The position numbers were made by a program, and so were the translations under genes. A stretch of DNA of 64,000 bases from Terrimonas_A sp036262095 (lineage in GTDB: Bacteria; Bacteroidota; Bacteroidia; Chitinophagales; Chitinophagaceae), in assembly GCA_036262095.1 (NCBI GenBank), contig DATAJQ010000054.1, positions 1 to 64,000 of the forward strand, in the 5' to 3' direction. The notes beneath the pieces were generated by a model. The model saw only the letters and a program-made list of their open reading frames with translations. It had not been told where the DNA came from and ran no database searches. Positions 25,769 through 34,889 of the stretch are shown here, one piece after another; position 1 is the first letter of the stretch; each line of letters opens with the position of its first letter.

Positions 25769-25891
25769 ACCCTTGTTTTTATTTTTTTGTTATTTGATAA
25801 TGCAAACATAAGTAGCATTACAGGAAAGGACAATGTGTGAGAACGACTTCCAGCGGGCAATTTGCGACATTTGACATTATCGTTCGCATTC

Positions 25892-26674
25892 CTATCTGTT
25901 GATTAATGAAATCAATTCATCAAGCATTCTCTCCTGCGCTTCCAACTGGCCTGTTTCAGCTTCCACATTCACGTAGCTTTTTTTCTTCCTGCCATAATAT
26001 ACACTCAACGATCCGTCATCAGTCGCCCGCCCGTTATGCTGCAATACCACATTATACCCTTTCTGGCTTAGGTTTCTGTAAAGACCGGCATCAGTAGTGA
26101 AAAAGAAATTATCCGGGTCATGCCCTGTTCCCTGGTGCACCAAAGATGCTTCCCGGCCGTATTCATTTCCCGGCAAATAGCTGACAACAGATAAATTTCC
26201 ATCATCATTATTATGCAGCGCAATGATGGTACTGGCAGATGAAGGGATTTTTGAGCAGATAAACCGTGCAAATCTCCTTACTGTCTTTACCGCACTCACC
26301 GGACTGCGGTCATTTTGCTTTTCAAGGTCCTGCTTTATACCCGCATCTGTAAAAATACGATTGGGGTCGAACCGGAAGACCCGGCCATTTTGAGAGAAAC
26401 TAATAAAGCGCTCGTTATCGTTCTCTATATTGATCAGTAAGCCTCCCCTTCTTTCCAGCACTCGCCTGGCGGCTTCAAGGGAAGTATTTTCATTATGATG
26501 AAGATTGATGAGCACCGTACGCACATTAGTGCCAAACCGGATCATTTTAATAAGGATCTTCTTATCTCCCAGCACACAGGAAACCGTTTTTTCCCTTCCC
26601 GTGAGCCGGGGTGGTTGGGCGATTGCTGCAAAGCATAGTCCAATCGACAATATCCAGGCGATAAATAATTTCAT
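25892..26674 (-). CDS. Secreted protein with an AstE/M14-like zinc site
   Basis: 260 aa with a signal peptide (AAIAQ, cleavage about 20). Not a family I can name with certainty, but the sequence holds the ordered signature of the M14/succinylglutamate desuccinylase-aspartoacylase fold: LHHNE (His59-x-x-Glu62, zinc ligands), FDPNRIF (about 102-108, like the DxNRxF substrate Arg motif), IALHNN (His154, third ligand) and NVEAETG (Glu238 or 240, catalytic base). It would be a periplasmic zinc amidase or carboxypeptidase. It is 6 bp downstream of an amine oxidase gene in a three-gene operon. Confidence 0.6.
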   Translation of the reverse strand: MKLFIAWILSIGLCFAAIAQPPRLTGREKTVSCVLGDKKILIKMIRFGTNVRTVLINLHHNENTSLEAARRVLERRGGLLINIENDNERFISFSQNGRVFRFDPNRIFTDAGIKQDLEKQNDRSPVSAVKTVRRFARFICSKIPSSASTIIALHNNDDGNLSVVSYLPGNEYGREASLVHQGTGHDPDNFFFTTDAGLYRNLSQKGYNVVLQHNGRATDDGSLSVYYGRKKKSYVNVEAETGQLEAQERMLDELISLINR

Positions 26675-26680
26675 ATAATA

Positions 26681-27961
26681 TCATTTCGCTTTCAGGATCC
26701 TCCCGGCTATATTCTTTCCACTTATCAAAGCAGCTTCCACTGTTCCGGGCGATGGCCCTTCATAAAAAGCTTCACCTGCGAAATAAACTGCATTGCCAGG
26801 AGCTGTATTAAATAATTGCCTCACCTGTGCAGAAGATGGGGTAACATAGCTATATCCGCCACCAGCCCATTCATCCCTTGCCCAGTTGAACACGTGTGAT
26901 GCATTCAGCAAGGATTGTACCGTCTCACCCTTCATCTTAAAAATATTGGCCAGTGAATGCAGGGCCATTTGTAATAATTCCTCTTTTGATGTATTGCTCA
27001 ATTCATCTGCAGGCGGGCCACCCAGCCAGCCAGTGAATGCGGTTTCATTACCTGCCTGCGGCCACCAGGTGGGAACCTTTTCATCACTGATGATAAAACC
27101 GATATCCCTGTTATAGCGGTTCCAGAAAGGCTCACTGAACTCGAGGATGAATTTTATAACACTGCCATAGCCCATTTGCTGAGTGGCATCCAGGTATGCA
27201 TCAAGAGACGGCACAAAACTGATTGCATCATTTGCCTGGCGGCTTTGCAATAAACCAAGTGGAATGGTAATTATTATCTTATCTGCATCAAAAACAGTTT
27301 GCGGGTCTTTATATGCTCTAACCGAACCTTCTTTCCATTCGATCAGCTTTATGGCGGTGTTGGTATAAATGGAGCATCCATTCCTGATACATTCGTTTTC
27401 GAGGAAACGGATCAGCGACATATATCCTTTATCAATCCGGAAATTATTAGTGGTTTCGTTTGTCCATTCCTCCAGCAGGGCTTTAAGGCTTACACGATTG
27501 ATATCTGCCAGGTCAAACCCTTCTGCAAACCGGCCGATATGATGCCGGAGGGTATGATCTTTTTCTGATGCATAATATTTATTCAGGAAAGAAAGCATGG
27601 AGATATCTTCCTTTTCCTTTTTCATTTTATCTAGTAATTCTTCCCATCCTTCAATGATCTCATCCGATTCTTCCCATTTTCCATCTTTTACATTGAATAT
27701 ATTCCCTTTGGCATGGGAACAGGAAAGACCAGCTTCTTTCAATAATTGGAAAGTCAATGGCAATTCACCATGTATAAACTCGGCGCCTCCCTCCAGGTGC
27801 ATGGCAGAGCCATTCTTATAAATAGTCCTGATCCGCCCTCCTGGTTGATCACGGGCTTCCAGTATGGTTATTTTACAGTAAGGGCTTAATTCCCGGGCTG
27901 CCATTAAACCGGCAGCACCTGCTCCTACGATAATAATATGTTGGGCTGATTTTTCTTTCAC
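26681..27961 (-). CDS. FAD-dependent amine oxidase (flavin monoamine oxidase family)
   Basis: 426 aa. Dinucleotide-binding motif IIIVGAGAAGLMAARELS near the N-terminus, then ITILEARDQPGGRIRT and GGAEFIHG, the middle substrate domain, DADKIIITIPLGLLQ, and the C-terminal FAD block YFAGEAFYEGPSPGTVEAAL. All belong to the polyamine/monoamine oxidase superfamily; the substrate is an amine that cannot be named from sequence alone. There is no signal peptide. It lies in an operon between a small membrane protein and the secreted AstE-like protein. Confidence 0.9.
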   Translation of the reverse strand: MKEKSAQHIIIVGAGAAGLMAARELSPYCKITILEARDQPGGRIRTIYKNGSAMHLEGGAEFIHGELPLTFQLLKEAGLSCSHAKGNIFNVKDGKWEESDEIIEGWEELLDKMKKEKEDISMLSFLNKYYASEKDHTLRHHIGRFAEGFDLADINRVSLKALLEEWTNETTNNFRIDKGYMSLIRFLENECIRNGCSIYTNTAIKLIEWKEGSVRAYKDPQTVFDADKIIITIPLGLLQSRQANDAISFVPSLDAYLDATQQMGYGSVIKFILEFSEPFWNRYNRDIGFIISDEKVPTWWPQAGNETAFTGWLGGPPADELSNTSKEELLQMALHSLANIFKMKGETVQSLLNASHVFNWARDEWAGGGYSYVTPSSAQVRQLFNTAPGNAVYFAGEAFYEGPSPGTVEAALISGKNIAGRILKAK

Positions 27962-27980
27962 AAATTAATCTTCGCCAAAT

Positions 27981-28427
27981 CTATACCAACTGCTGCCGCT
28001 GATTGTCGGAAGCACGGATCGAATGTTTCCAAAATCTGTATTGATTATACATAAGGACATTCACAAAAGCAGATAAGATAAAAAGAAGCAGCATAAAACA
28101 TAATCTGAAAACGTAACGATTGGATTCAAGCACCAGCAGGCTGCCACTTTTATTACTTCGAAGCGGGATCAGTTCATTGATGGGAAACTCAGCAGACCGG
28201 CAGCCAGGACCATGAACATCTACTTTATGTAATTTACCCCCATATTCCACACTCACATATTTGTCCCATCGCTTGCACACGCTTGCATTATCAATTACTT
28301 TCCCCTCCACCTTTATGCCGTTCCTTGAAAGATAATAATCCCTTATTGCATAAAAGGCAAGAAAGGAAGTGCAAACAATCATTATGAGCGCACCGATAAT
28401 ACCTAATAGCAGTTTGTTCTTTTTCAT
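27981..28427 (-). CDS. Two-helix membrane protein, hypothetical (DUF3592-like)
   Basis: 148 aa. Membrane helices at about 6-28 (LLLGIIGALIMIVCTSFLAF) and about 105-127 (FRLCFMLLLFILSAFVNVLM) flank a beta-rich domain with three cysteines (DNASVCKRW, HGPGCRSAEF) and EGKVIDNAS, as in DUF3592-like proteins whose domain lies outside the cytoplasm. No function is known. It is the first gene of the operon with the amine oxidase (19 bp gap). Confidence 0.7.
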   Translation of the reverse strand: MKKNKLLLGIIGALIMIVCTSFLAFYAIRDYYLSRNGIKVEGKVIDNASVCKRWDKYVSVEYGGKLHKVDVHGPGCRSAEFPINELIPLRSNKSGSLLVLESNRYVFRLCFMLLLFILSAFVNVLMYNQYRFWKHSIRASDNQRQQLV

Positions 28428-28608
28428 CAGGCGAATCGTTGGTATAGTTTTACATTGGTCCGGTGGTTTGTAATTAAATATACTTATCTCCCGTTGAAAT
28501 TCAATACATCATACCCATAAAAGAAATCCGGGTTTATCTTAGTGCATACATGGCCCCTTTTTTGCCTTACAGTAAGGATAAAGCCATTATCAAATCTTAA
28601 CCCTGAGG

Positions 28609-29826
28609 ATGAAACGACTGATCATTTCATTATCCTTTTTTGTACCCGTTGCCCTGCATGCCCAGAAGGCATCGAATACACTCCCCCAGAATAAGCCTGT
28701 GGTTGATACTACAGGAATGAAAGACCTGATCGATGTAGCCAAAGACCTCTTTCATATCAGCCCCCAAAAAATCCAGGAGAAGAGGGAAAAAAAGATCTAT
28801 TTCTCGCTGCTACCCTTCAGTAATGCACCGGGCGGTACCGGCAGGGCATTGGTGACCAGCACTACCGCCGGCATGTACCTGGGACCCCGCCAAACTACGT
28901 ACAAATCAAGCGCCACTTTTGCTCCATACTGGAATTTTAAAGGCCGTTTTGGATTACCACTGCGGACCAGCATTTGGCTTTCCGGCAATACCTGGAATAT
29001 ACAGGGCGATATGCGCTTCCTGGTATACCCCCAGCATACCTGGGGTATCGGCAGTTCGAGTGACAACGATAAAAAGATACTTGTGGACTATAAATATATC
29101 CGCTTCTACCAGGCAGCACTCAAACGCATCCATTCTCATTTCTTCGTGGGAATGGGATATAATCTTGATTACCGTTTTAATATCCGGAGCAATGATTCCA
29201 CCCTTGATCTGAAAACATTTACCGGTTATCCCTTTGGCACCAATAGCCACTCCCTTGCTTCAGGTATCAGCTTACAGGCTGTGTATGATACACGTCACAA
29301 CCTGATCAACCCCCTGCCGGGATTTTATGCCAATCTCACCTACCGCATCAACCCCGGCTTTTTAGGCAATTCACAACCCTGGCATTCGATCTATGCGGAT
29401 GTGCGCAAATACATTTCCCTTAATCCATCCAAACCATCTCAACAAAATACGCTTGCGCTCTGGTCTTATGTCTGGAAAGTGCTGAACAGCGGAGTTCCTT
29501 ACCTCGATCTTCCCAGTACAGGATGGGACCCCTACAACCGTTCTGCCCGGGGTATTGACCAAAATCGTTACCGTGGCAAAACCCTGATCTATTTTGAAGC
29601 TGAATACCGCCGGGATATTACAGCAAACGGACTGTTCGGGTTTGTTCTTTTTGCCAATACCAATACTGTAAGCGGCAACAATAGCCTGTTCAGGGACTGG
29701 CATCCTGCTGCAGGCGCCGGCCTCCGGATCAAATGCAGCAAAGTCTCCGGTACCAATCTCGCACTTGATTTCGGATTCAGCAAAGGCTATAAAACAATAA
29801 TGGTAAATATCAGCGAAGCTTTCTGA
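28609..29826 (+). CDS. BamA/TamA-type outer-membrane barrel protein
   Basis: 405 aa with a signal peptide (ALHAQ). There are no POTRA repeats; the mature protein goes directly into the barrel with TAGMYLGPRQTTYKSS, the strand pair GISLQAVYDTRHNLINPLPG (the Omp85 DxRxxxxxPxxG segment), GFYANLTYRI, a late GIDQNRYRGKTLIYFEAEYR (a Bacteroidota form of the RGY..L barrel segment), and a last strand ending in Phe. This is the surface-antigen/Omp85 barrel (PF01103). It may be a porin or a lipid/protein translocation channel. First gene of a series of envelope genes on the plus strand. Confidence 0.88.
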   Translation: MKRLIISLSFFVPVALHAQKASNTLPQNKPVVDTTGMKDLIDVAKDLFHISPQKIQEKREKKIYFSLLPFSNAPGGTGRALVTSTTAGMYLGPRQTTYKSSATFAPYWNFKGRFGLPLRTSIWLSGNTWNIQGDMRFLVYPQHTWGIGSSSDNDKKILVDYKYIRFYQAALKRIHSHFFVGMGYNLDYRFNIRSNDSTLDLKTFTGYPFGTNSHSLASGISLQAVYDTRHNLINPLPGFYANLTYRINPGFLGNSQPWHSIYADVRKYISLNPSKPSQQNTLALWSYVWKVLNSGVPYLDLPSTGWDPYNRSARGIDQNRYRGKTLIYFEAEYRRDITANGLFGFVLFANTNTVSGNNSLFRDWHPAAGAGLRIKCSKVSGTNLALDFGFSKGYKTIMVNISEAF

Positions 29827-29914
29827 TACAAGAAATCGTTTTGCACCTGCCACGTATTCAGCTCTGCAGTTGTCAATGGTATCAAAACCTCCTTGACAAT
29901 TCACTGATTATTAC

Positions 29915-30895
29915 ATGAAACATATTACTGTTGCAGCCTTACTCCTTATCTCCCTTTTCTCCTGTAAAAAAGAAACACCAAATACTCCGGACCCGGCAAC
30001 GGATATTCCTGAATGGACCTTGTTCAACACACTTAACTCACCGCTTCCCGATGACCAGATCAATGCTTTGGCTATCGATAAGCAGGACGTAAAATGGATC
30101 GGCACTTCAAAAGGGTTGGTACGGTGGCAGGGAAATGAATGGAAGGTCTTTAATAGTAGTAATTCACCTCTTCCTGCTGATTATGTACAATCGCTGGCCG
30201 TGGAAGATAATGGCATTCTTTGGGCTGGCACCGCAGAAGGGTTGATCAGGTTGTCAGGCGATAACTGGCAGGTATACACAACCGCTAACAGCCTTCTAAC
30301 CCATAAAGGCATCCCCAGCATCGTACATGATGCACAAAGAAGGATCACTTATGTCGGCACAGAAGGCAGCATTATTAAGATCAGTGCCGATAACCGTTGG
30401 GATATACTGCTGGAAAATGACAATCCCGTATTGTCATTGGCTGTTGACAGGAATGGGCTGCTCTGGGCAGGTCAGTTCAACTTCTTCGCCTTTACAGGTC
30501 GCCTCGGAAAATATGAAAACGGGCAATGGGCCAGCTTCAATCTCGCTACAGCAGGATATCCATCCAGTTTTCCTTATTCTCTTGCTATCGATAAAAATAA
30601 TAAACCGGTTGTGGCCTTAAGTGGTACGGCTGTAAGAACAGTGGTTCATGTGAATGGCCAGACGCTGGAAGAAATTCCTTATTCTTCTACTGCAGGAGGG
30701 GTTAAGGTCCTTTTTGCCGAAGGAGATAAAATCTGGTTAGGCGGGGATCGCTTATCTATGCTGGGCAACAGGGACCATCCCAGTTTTAGCATTCCGGACA
30801 CTGATTCCCCCATTCTGGCAATTGCAATTGACAGCAAGGGCAACAAGTGGTTGGGGACTCTTTATAGTGGGGTGGTTAGGTATCATGCTAAATAA
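29915..30895 (+). CDS. Lipoprotein with two-component-regulator propeller repeats
   Basis: 326 aa. Lipobox LFSCKKE (Cys about 17), then repeating Reg_prop blades: INALAIDKQDVKWIGTSKGL, VQSLAVEDNGILWAGTAEGL, VLSLAVDRNGLLWAGQ, ILAIAIDSKGNKWLGTLYSG. These are the same repeats that form the sensor part of hybrid two-component systems, here as a free lipoprotein without kinase. It may bind glycans or another ligand at the outer membrane. It follows the Omp85-type barrel gene by 88 bp. Confidence 0.9.
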   Translation: MKHITVAALLLISLFSCKKETPNTPDPATDIPEWTLFNTLNSPLPDDQINALAIDKQDVKWIGTSKGLVRWQGNEWKVFNSSNSPLPADYVQSLAVEDNGILWAGTAEGLIRLSGDNWQVYTTANSLLTHKGIPSIVHDAQRRITYVGTEGSIIKISADNRWDILLENDNPVLSLAVDRNGLLWAGQFNFFAFTGRLGKYENGQWASFNLATAGYPSSFPYSLAIDKNNKPVVALSGTAVRTVVHVNGQTLEEIPYSSTAGGVKVLFAEGDKIWLGGDRLSMLGNRDHPSFSIPDTDSPILAIAIDSKGNKWLGTLYSGVVRYHAK

Positions 30896-31067
30896 TACCA
30901 ATACTCTTTCCGGATGCAAATTACAAAGCACCTATTAAAATCACTGACGAAGGATAATCCTGGTATCATTTATGGATCGGTTGGATAAAATCTTTCTGTG
31001 GTTGAACCCCGGCCGTCCTCATTTGTTAATTATGAATTCGAATACAGACCGGATCAAAACAAAGCCG

Positions 31068-31712
31068 ATGATCAAACGCTTATTACCTGGCGTCTTCCTG
31101 CTGATCACATTCCTGCAGGCTGAAGCACAGAAAGACTGGACACTCAAACTGAATAAAGAGAATATTGCCGTTTACACAAAAACACCGGCCAATTCCGATT
31201 TCAAAGCCATTAAAGTAGATTGCGAGCTGAATACTACTCTTACTAAACTCACAGCCGTGGTGCTGGATGCAAATGCCGGCACGGAGTGGGTATACAGTAC
31301 CAAATCAAGCGTATTGCTAAAACAGGTCTCTCCTTCTGAACTGTATTATTACTCTGAGGTAAAACTGCCCTGGCCGCTCAGCAACCGGGATTTTATTGCA
31401 CACCTGATCGCCACACAGGACCCAATAACCAAAGTGGTTACTATCAATGGACCGGTTGAGCCTGATTACCTGCCGGAGAAAAAAGGGATCGTACGGGTAC
31501 ATAAATCGTCGGGGAAATGGGTGATCACTCCCAGGGGCTCTAACCGCATAAGGCTGGAATACACATTGGAAACCGATCCCGGCGGGTCTATTCCCGCATG
31601 GTTAGTAAATATGTTTGCTACCAAAGGACCTTTTGAAACATTCAAAAGACTGAAAGTTCAACTCGATAAGCCAAAATATGCTTCAGTAAAACTGCCTTTT
31701 ATTATTGAATAA
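31068..31712 (+). CDS. Secreted START domain protein
   Basis: 214 aa from the ATG at 31068, which starts a good signal peptide (LLPGVFLLITFLQAEAQ); the frame is open further upstream from 30972 without a signal. START-type blocks follow: KDWTLKLNKENIAVYTKTPA, LDANAGTEWVYSTKSSVLL, YYYSEVKLPWPLSNRDFIAH and KWVITPRGSNRIRLEYTLE, with SIPAWLVNMFATKGPFETFK at the C-terminal helix. START domains hold lipids in a helix-grip cavity; a periplasmic version suggests lipid binding or transfer between membranes. Its neighbours are outer-membrane proteins. Confidence 0.85.
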   Translation: MIKRLLPGVFLLITFLQAEAQKDWTLKLNKENIAVYTKTPANSDFKAIKVDCELNTTLTKLTAVVLDANAGTEWVYSTKSSVLLKQVSPSELYYYSEVKLPWPLSNRDFIAHLIATQDPITKVVTINGPVEPDYLPEKKGIVRVHKSSGKWVITPRGSNRIRLEYTLETDPGGSIPAWLVNMFATKGPFETFKRLKVQLDKPKYASVKLPFIIE

Positions 31713-31814
31713 GTTTTCCATATTAAGATGGGATCCGGAACCAGGGCAACATGGTAATTTCGTTACTGATCAGATTTCTTATGTTATCTTAGGTTTACAA
31801 AACCTCTCCGGGTA

Positions 31815-34400
31815 ATGGCGACAGATAAGCAAGGCAAGCGGTGTTATTTACCTTTTATTTTCTTACTGGCCATGGTTAGCTGCGCTTTTACAGGTATTGC
31901 TCAAAGCAATACAGACAGCATACTGGTCACTATTGCGCCAGGCTATAATAAAGTAAGCAAGCTGCACCGGCTACTATTCGGTGAAAATTACCGGCAACTA
32001 TGGGGAGTGCCGGTAAAAGTGCGGGTCGTTCATTTGAGCACTGAAAAAGGCGGACTGAACATTTTGCAGGAAGGCGGAGGCCAGCAAACACGTTCATTAC
32101 GCCTGCGCGATGGGACAGGCCGTGATTGGGTTTTAAGAAGCGTACAGAAATATCCCGAACGGCAATTACCAGCCAACCTGAAGCAAACAGTTGCCCGCGA
32201 TATATTGCAGGATCAGGTAACCACTGCCAACCCTTTTGCCGCCATCACAGTTCCTCCTTTGGCAGCAGCATTAAATATTCCCCATTCCAATCCCGAAATA
32301 GTTTATGTAGCAGATGATCCTGTACTGGGTGCTTATCAGCAGGAGTTCGGCAACCGTGTTTTTTTACTGGAAGAACGCGAACCGGTTGATTTCAATAAAA
32401 CAGACAATACTATAAAAGCCCAGGAAAAATTACAGGAAGATAATGATGTAACTGTTGATCAGTCCCTCGTATTAAGAGCACGCCTGCTCGATATGCTCTT
32501 AGGCGACTGGGACCGGCATGAGGATCAATGGCGGTGGGAAAGAGTAAAGAACAATAAGGAAACCAGCTATACGCCTATTCCGCGCGACCGTGATCAGGTG
32601 TACTACAAGACATCCGGTGTGTTTCCATGGATCGTTTCCCATCAATGGCTGAAATCAAAATTCCAGCCTTATAAAAACTCTATCCGTGATATAAAAGGCT
32701 GGAATTTCAATGCCCGGTATTTTGACCGCTATTTCCTTAACCAGCTTAGTGAGGCCGACTGGCGAAGAGAGATCAGTTATGTGCAAACCTATCTCACCGA
32801 TACATTGATCCGGCAAGCTATCCGCCGGATGCCCGAAGGAATTTACCGGCTTTCAGGTGAAGAGATCATTAATACTATGATCGCCAGGCGCAATAACCTG
32901 GAAAAAATGGCATTGGAATATTATCGTTTCCTGTCTGTTTATGTGGATGTACCTGCTTCAGATAAACGGGAACAGTTCATTATAAAACAGGAAGGCAATA
33001 ACCTGCTTGTAAATATTTATAAATTAAAGAAAGACACATCCAGGAATGACATCATCTACCAGCGCAGCTTTGATCCTGTTATTACAAAGGAAATAAGATT
33101 ATACGGATTTGACGGCAAAGATGAATTTCATGTGCAGGGGCCTATCTCTTCCTCTATCCGCATCCGCATGGTCGGTGGTGGCGGGGAAGACCAGTTTCAT
33201 ATTGACAGCAATACCAACAACCGGAAAAATCTTTTTATTTACGACCGCTCCGGCAAGAACAATCTTCTCCCCTCCCACCGGCTGGCCAGGATCAGGGTTT
33301 CAACAGACAGCCTGGTCAACAGTTTCGACCCCAAGAGTTTCCAATACGATCGTTTTGAACCTGTCATATCTGCCCATTACAATACGGATATCGGCATCAG
33401 CCTGATCGCAGGTTTTGCTTACACCAAACATGGTTTCCGCCGGACGCCTTATGCTTTCCGCCACCAGTTGCTTATGGACTATTCCATTGAAAGAAGATCT
33501 TTTCTGTTTACCTACTACGCAGATTACAAAAAAGCTTTTGGCAATAACGATCTGAGTATTAATATCACTTCGAGAGGCCCTAATAACGTCAGCAATTTCT
33601 TTGGATTGGGCAATGAAAGCGTGTTTGAGGATAAAGACATGAAAAAGATCGGTTATTATCGCAACAGGTATGATGTGGTGAATGCTGATGTGCGCATCAG
33701 CCGCACTTACCGGCATCTTACGATCAATGGAGGAATTGGCGGGCAATACTATACCAGTAAAGCAGTCAACAATGAATTCAAATACCTGAAGGAATTCAAC
33801 CAGCAGCACCCGGAAGAAGATGTTTTTGCCACTCAATATTATGCAGGACTTATTGGCTCCGCAGAACTGGATACCCGGCTGAATAAAGCATTTCCCACCC
33901 AGGGCATTCACTGGTACACCAGTCTTTCCGCCATGCGGCAACTCGGTCATCAGCAGGATACATACGGTCAGATCAGTTCGGCATTCAGTTTTTATATCAA
34001 CCCAGACAAACGGTCGGTTCTTACCGTTGCGAATCGCACAGGCGCTGGTGCTACAATAGGTGATCCTGCCTATTTCCAGTTGTTAAAACTTGGCGGCCCT
34101 CAAACCCTTCGCGGTTATCATACCTGGAGGTTTTCAGGAAAAACAATGTTGTATAATAACTTTGAACTACGGTTAAAGCTGCTCGATTTCAATTCCTATC
34201 TTTTTCCAGGCTCAATAGGCGTTATTGGCTTTGATGATATCGGAAGAGTATGGCTGCCAGGTGAAAGATCGGATGAATGGCATAATGGTTATGGCGCGGG
34301 CATTTATATTATTCCGGTGGAATTGATATTATTGCAATTCTCCAGAGGTTATTCAAAAGAGGGCACCATCAATTATCTTACGATAGGTTACAGGTTTTAA
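31815..34400 (+). CDS. Kinase-fold-like domain fused to an Omp85/BamA-type barrel
   Basis: 861 aa with a signal peptide ending about residue 29. Residues about 75-350 show a pattern that recalls atypical kinase folds (HipA/FAM20/PI4K type): GRDWVLRSVQKYP (possible beta3 Lys), LDMLLGDWDRHEDQWRW (about residues 226-242, like the catalytic GNxDRHxxN loop) and PIPRDRDQVYYK (about 254-266, like the metal-binding Asp). Residues about 370-500 carry beta-repeats (LYGFDGKDEFHV, MVGGGGEDQFHI). The rest is a surface-antigen barrel with GGPQTLRGYHTWRFSG (the RGY motif) and a final YLTIGYRF. Kinase activity is not shown; the barrel assignment is firm. Confidence 0.8.
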   Translation: MATDKQGKRCYLPFIFLLAMVSCAFTGIAQSNTDSILVTIAPGYNKVSKLHRLLFGENYRQLWGVPVKVRVVHLSTEKGGLNILQEGGGQQTRSLRLRDGTGRDWVLRSVQKYPERQLPANLKQTVARDILQDQVTTANPFAAITVPPLAAALNIPHSNPEIVYVADDPVLGAYQQEFGNRVFLLEEREPVDFNKTDNTIKAQEKLQEDNDVTVDQSLVLRARLLDMLLGDWDRHEDQWRWERVKNNKETSYTPIPRDRDQVYYKTSGVFPWIVSHQWLKSKFQPYKNSIRDIKGWNFNARYFDRYFLNQLSEADWRREISYVQTYLTDTLIRQAIRRMPEGIYRLSGEEIINTMIARRNNLEKMALEYYRFLSVYVDVPASDKREQFIIKQEGNNLLVNIYKLKKDTSRNDIIYQRSFDPVITKEIRLYGFDGKDEFHVQGPISSSIRIRMVGGGGEDQFHIDSNTNNRKNLFIYDRSGKNNLLPSHRLARIRVSTDSLVNSFDPKSFQYDRFEPVISAHYNTDIGISLIAGFAYTKHGFRRTPYAFRHQLLMDYSIERRSFLFTYYADYKKAFGNNDLSINITSRGPNNVSNFFGLGNESVFEDKDMKKIGYYRNRYDVVNADVRISRTYRHLTINGGIGGQYYTSKAVNNEFKYLKEFNQQHPEEDVFATQYYAGLIGSAELDTRLNKAFPTQGIHWYTSLSAMRQLGHQQDTYGQISSAFSFYINPDKRSVLTVANRTGAGATIGDPAYFQLLKLGGPQTLRGYHTWRFSGKTMLYNNFELRLKLLDFNSYLFPGSIGVIGFDDIGRVWLPGERSDEWHNGYGAGIYIIPVELILLQFSRGYSKEGTINYLTIGYRF

Positions 34401-34436
34401 AAACAGCGCTATAAAGCAAAGATGGCTGGCGGTAAT

Positions 34437-34889
34437 TCATAAATAGTAGTATGCTGCTTTAATAGCTTCATTCATTTGCCGGAGCAGCTTTACTCCCTGC
34501 CGGATCTCCTTTTCATTGATCCCTGAAAGAACATGTGTATATAAATCCCCGGCTACCTGCAGGGCACGGGCTTGCAGTCTTTTCCCCTGCGCGGTTAAGT
34601 AAACATACTTGGCACGGCTATCTGCATCATCTCCCTGTTGACGGATCAGTCCCAGCTTCTTCAGATTGATCAGTACCCGGGTAATGGTCGTTTTATCCCG
34701 TTCCAGCCTTTTGCTGATCTCCTGCTGGGGAAGACCGTCCTGCTGTGAAAGCAGGACGAGGATAGCAAACTGTTCTGCAGTAACAGCAATACCCTGCTTT
34801 TGAAAAGACAGGGTCAGCAACCGTGCAAACTGGTGCGCAAAGGAAGAAACCAGGTAAGTAATATTACTATTTAAAGGGAGCGGAGACAT
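34437..34889 (-). CDS. MarR family transcriptional regulator
   Basis: 150 aa from the ATG at 34889; an upstream in-frame start at 34949 adds residues not usual for the family. The winged helix is clear: VTAEQFAILVLLSQQDGLPQ, QEISKRLERDKTTITRVLIN and LKKLGLIRQQGDDADSRAKY, with YVYLTAQGKRL after the wing. MarR dimers repress genes for stress, efflux or catabolism and respond to small phenolic compounds or oxidation. The only cysteine-free sequence suggests ligand rather than thiol sensing. Its upstream region contains the repeated TTCATAGGGGAAA motif. Confidence 0.92.
   Translation of the reverse strand: MSPLPLNSNITYLVSSFAHQFARLLTLSFQKQGIAVTAEQFAILVLLSQQDGLPQQEISKRLERDKTTITRVLINLKKLGLIRQQGDDADSRAKYVYLTAQGKRLQARALQVAGDLYTHVLSGINEKEIRQGVKLLRQMNEAIKAAYYYL

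Noticed and set aside
33300..33950. 216-codon minus-strand frame within the Omp85-type gene
   Set aside because: No start context or domain; opposite barrel strands that are clearly coding on the plus strand.
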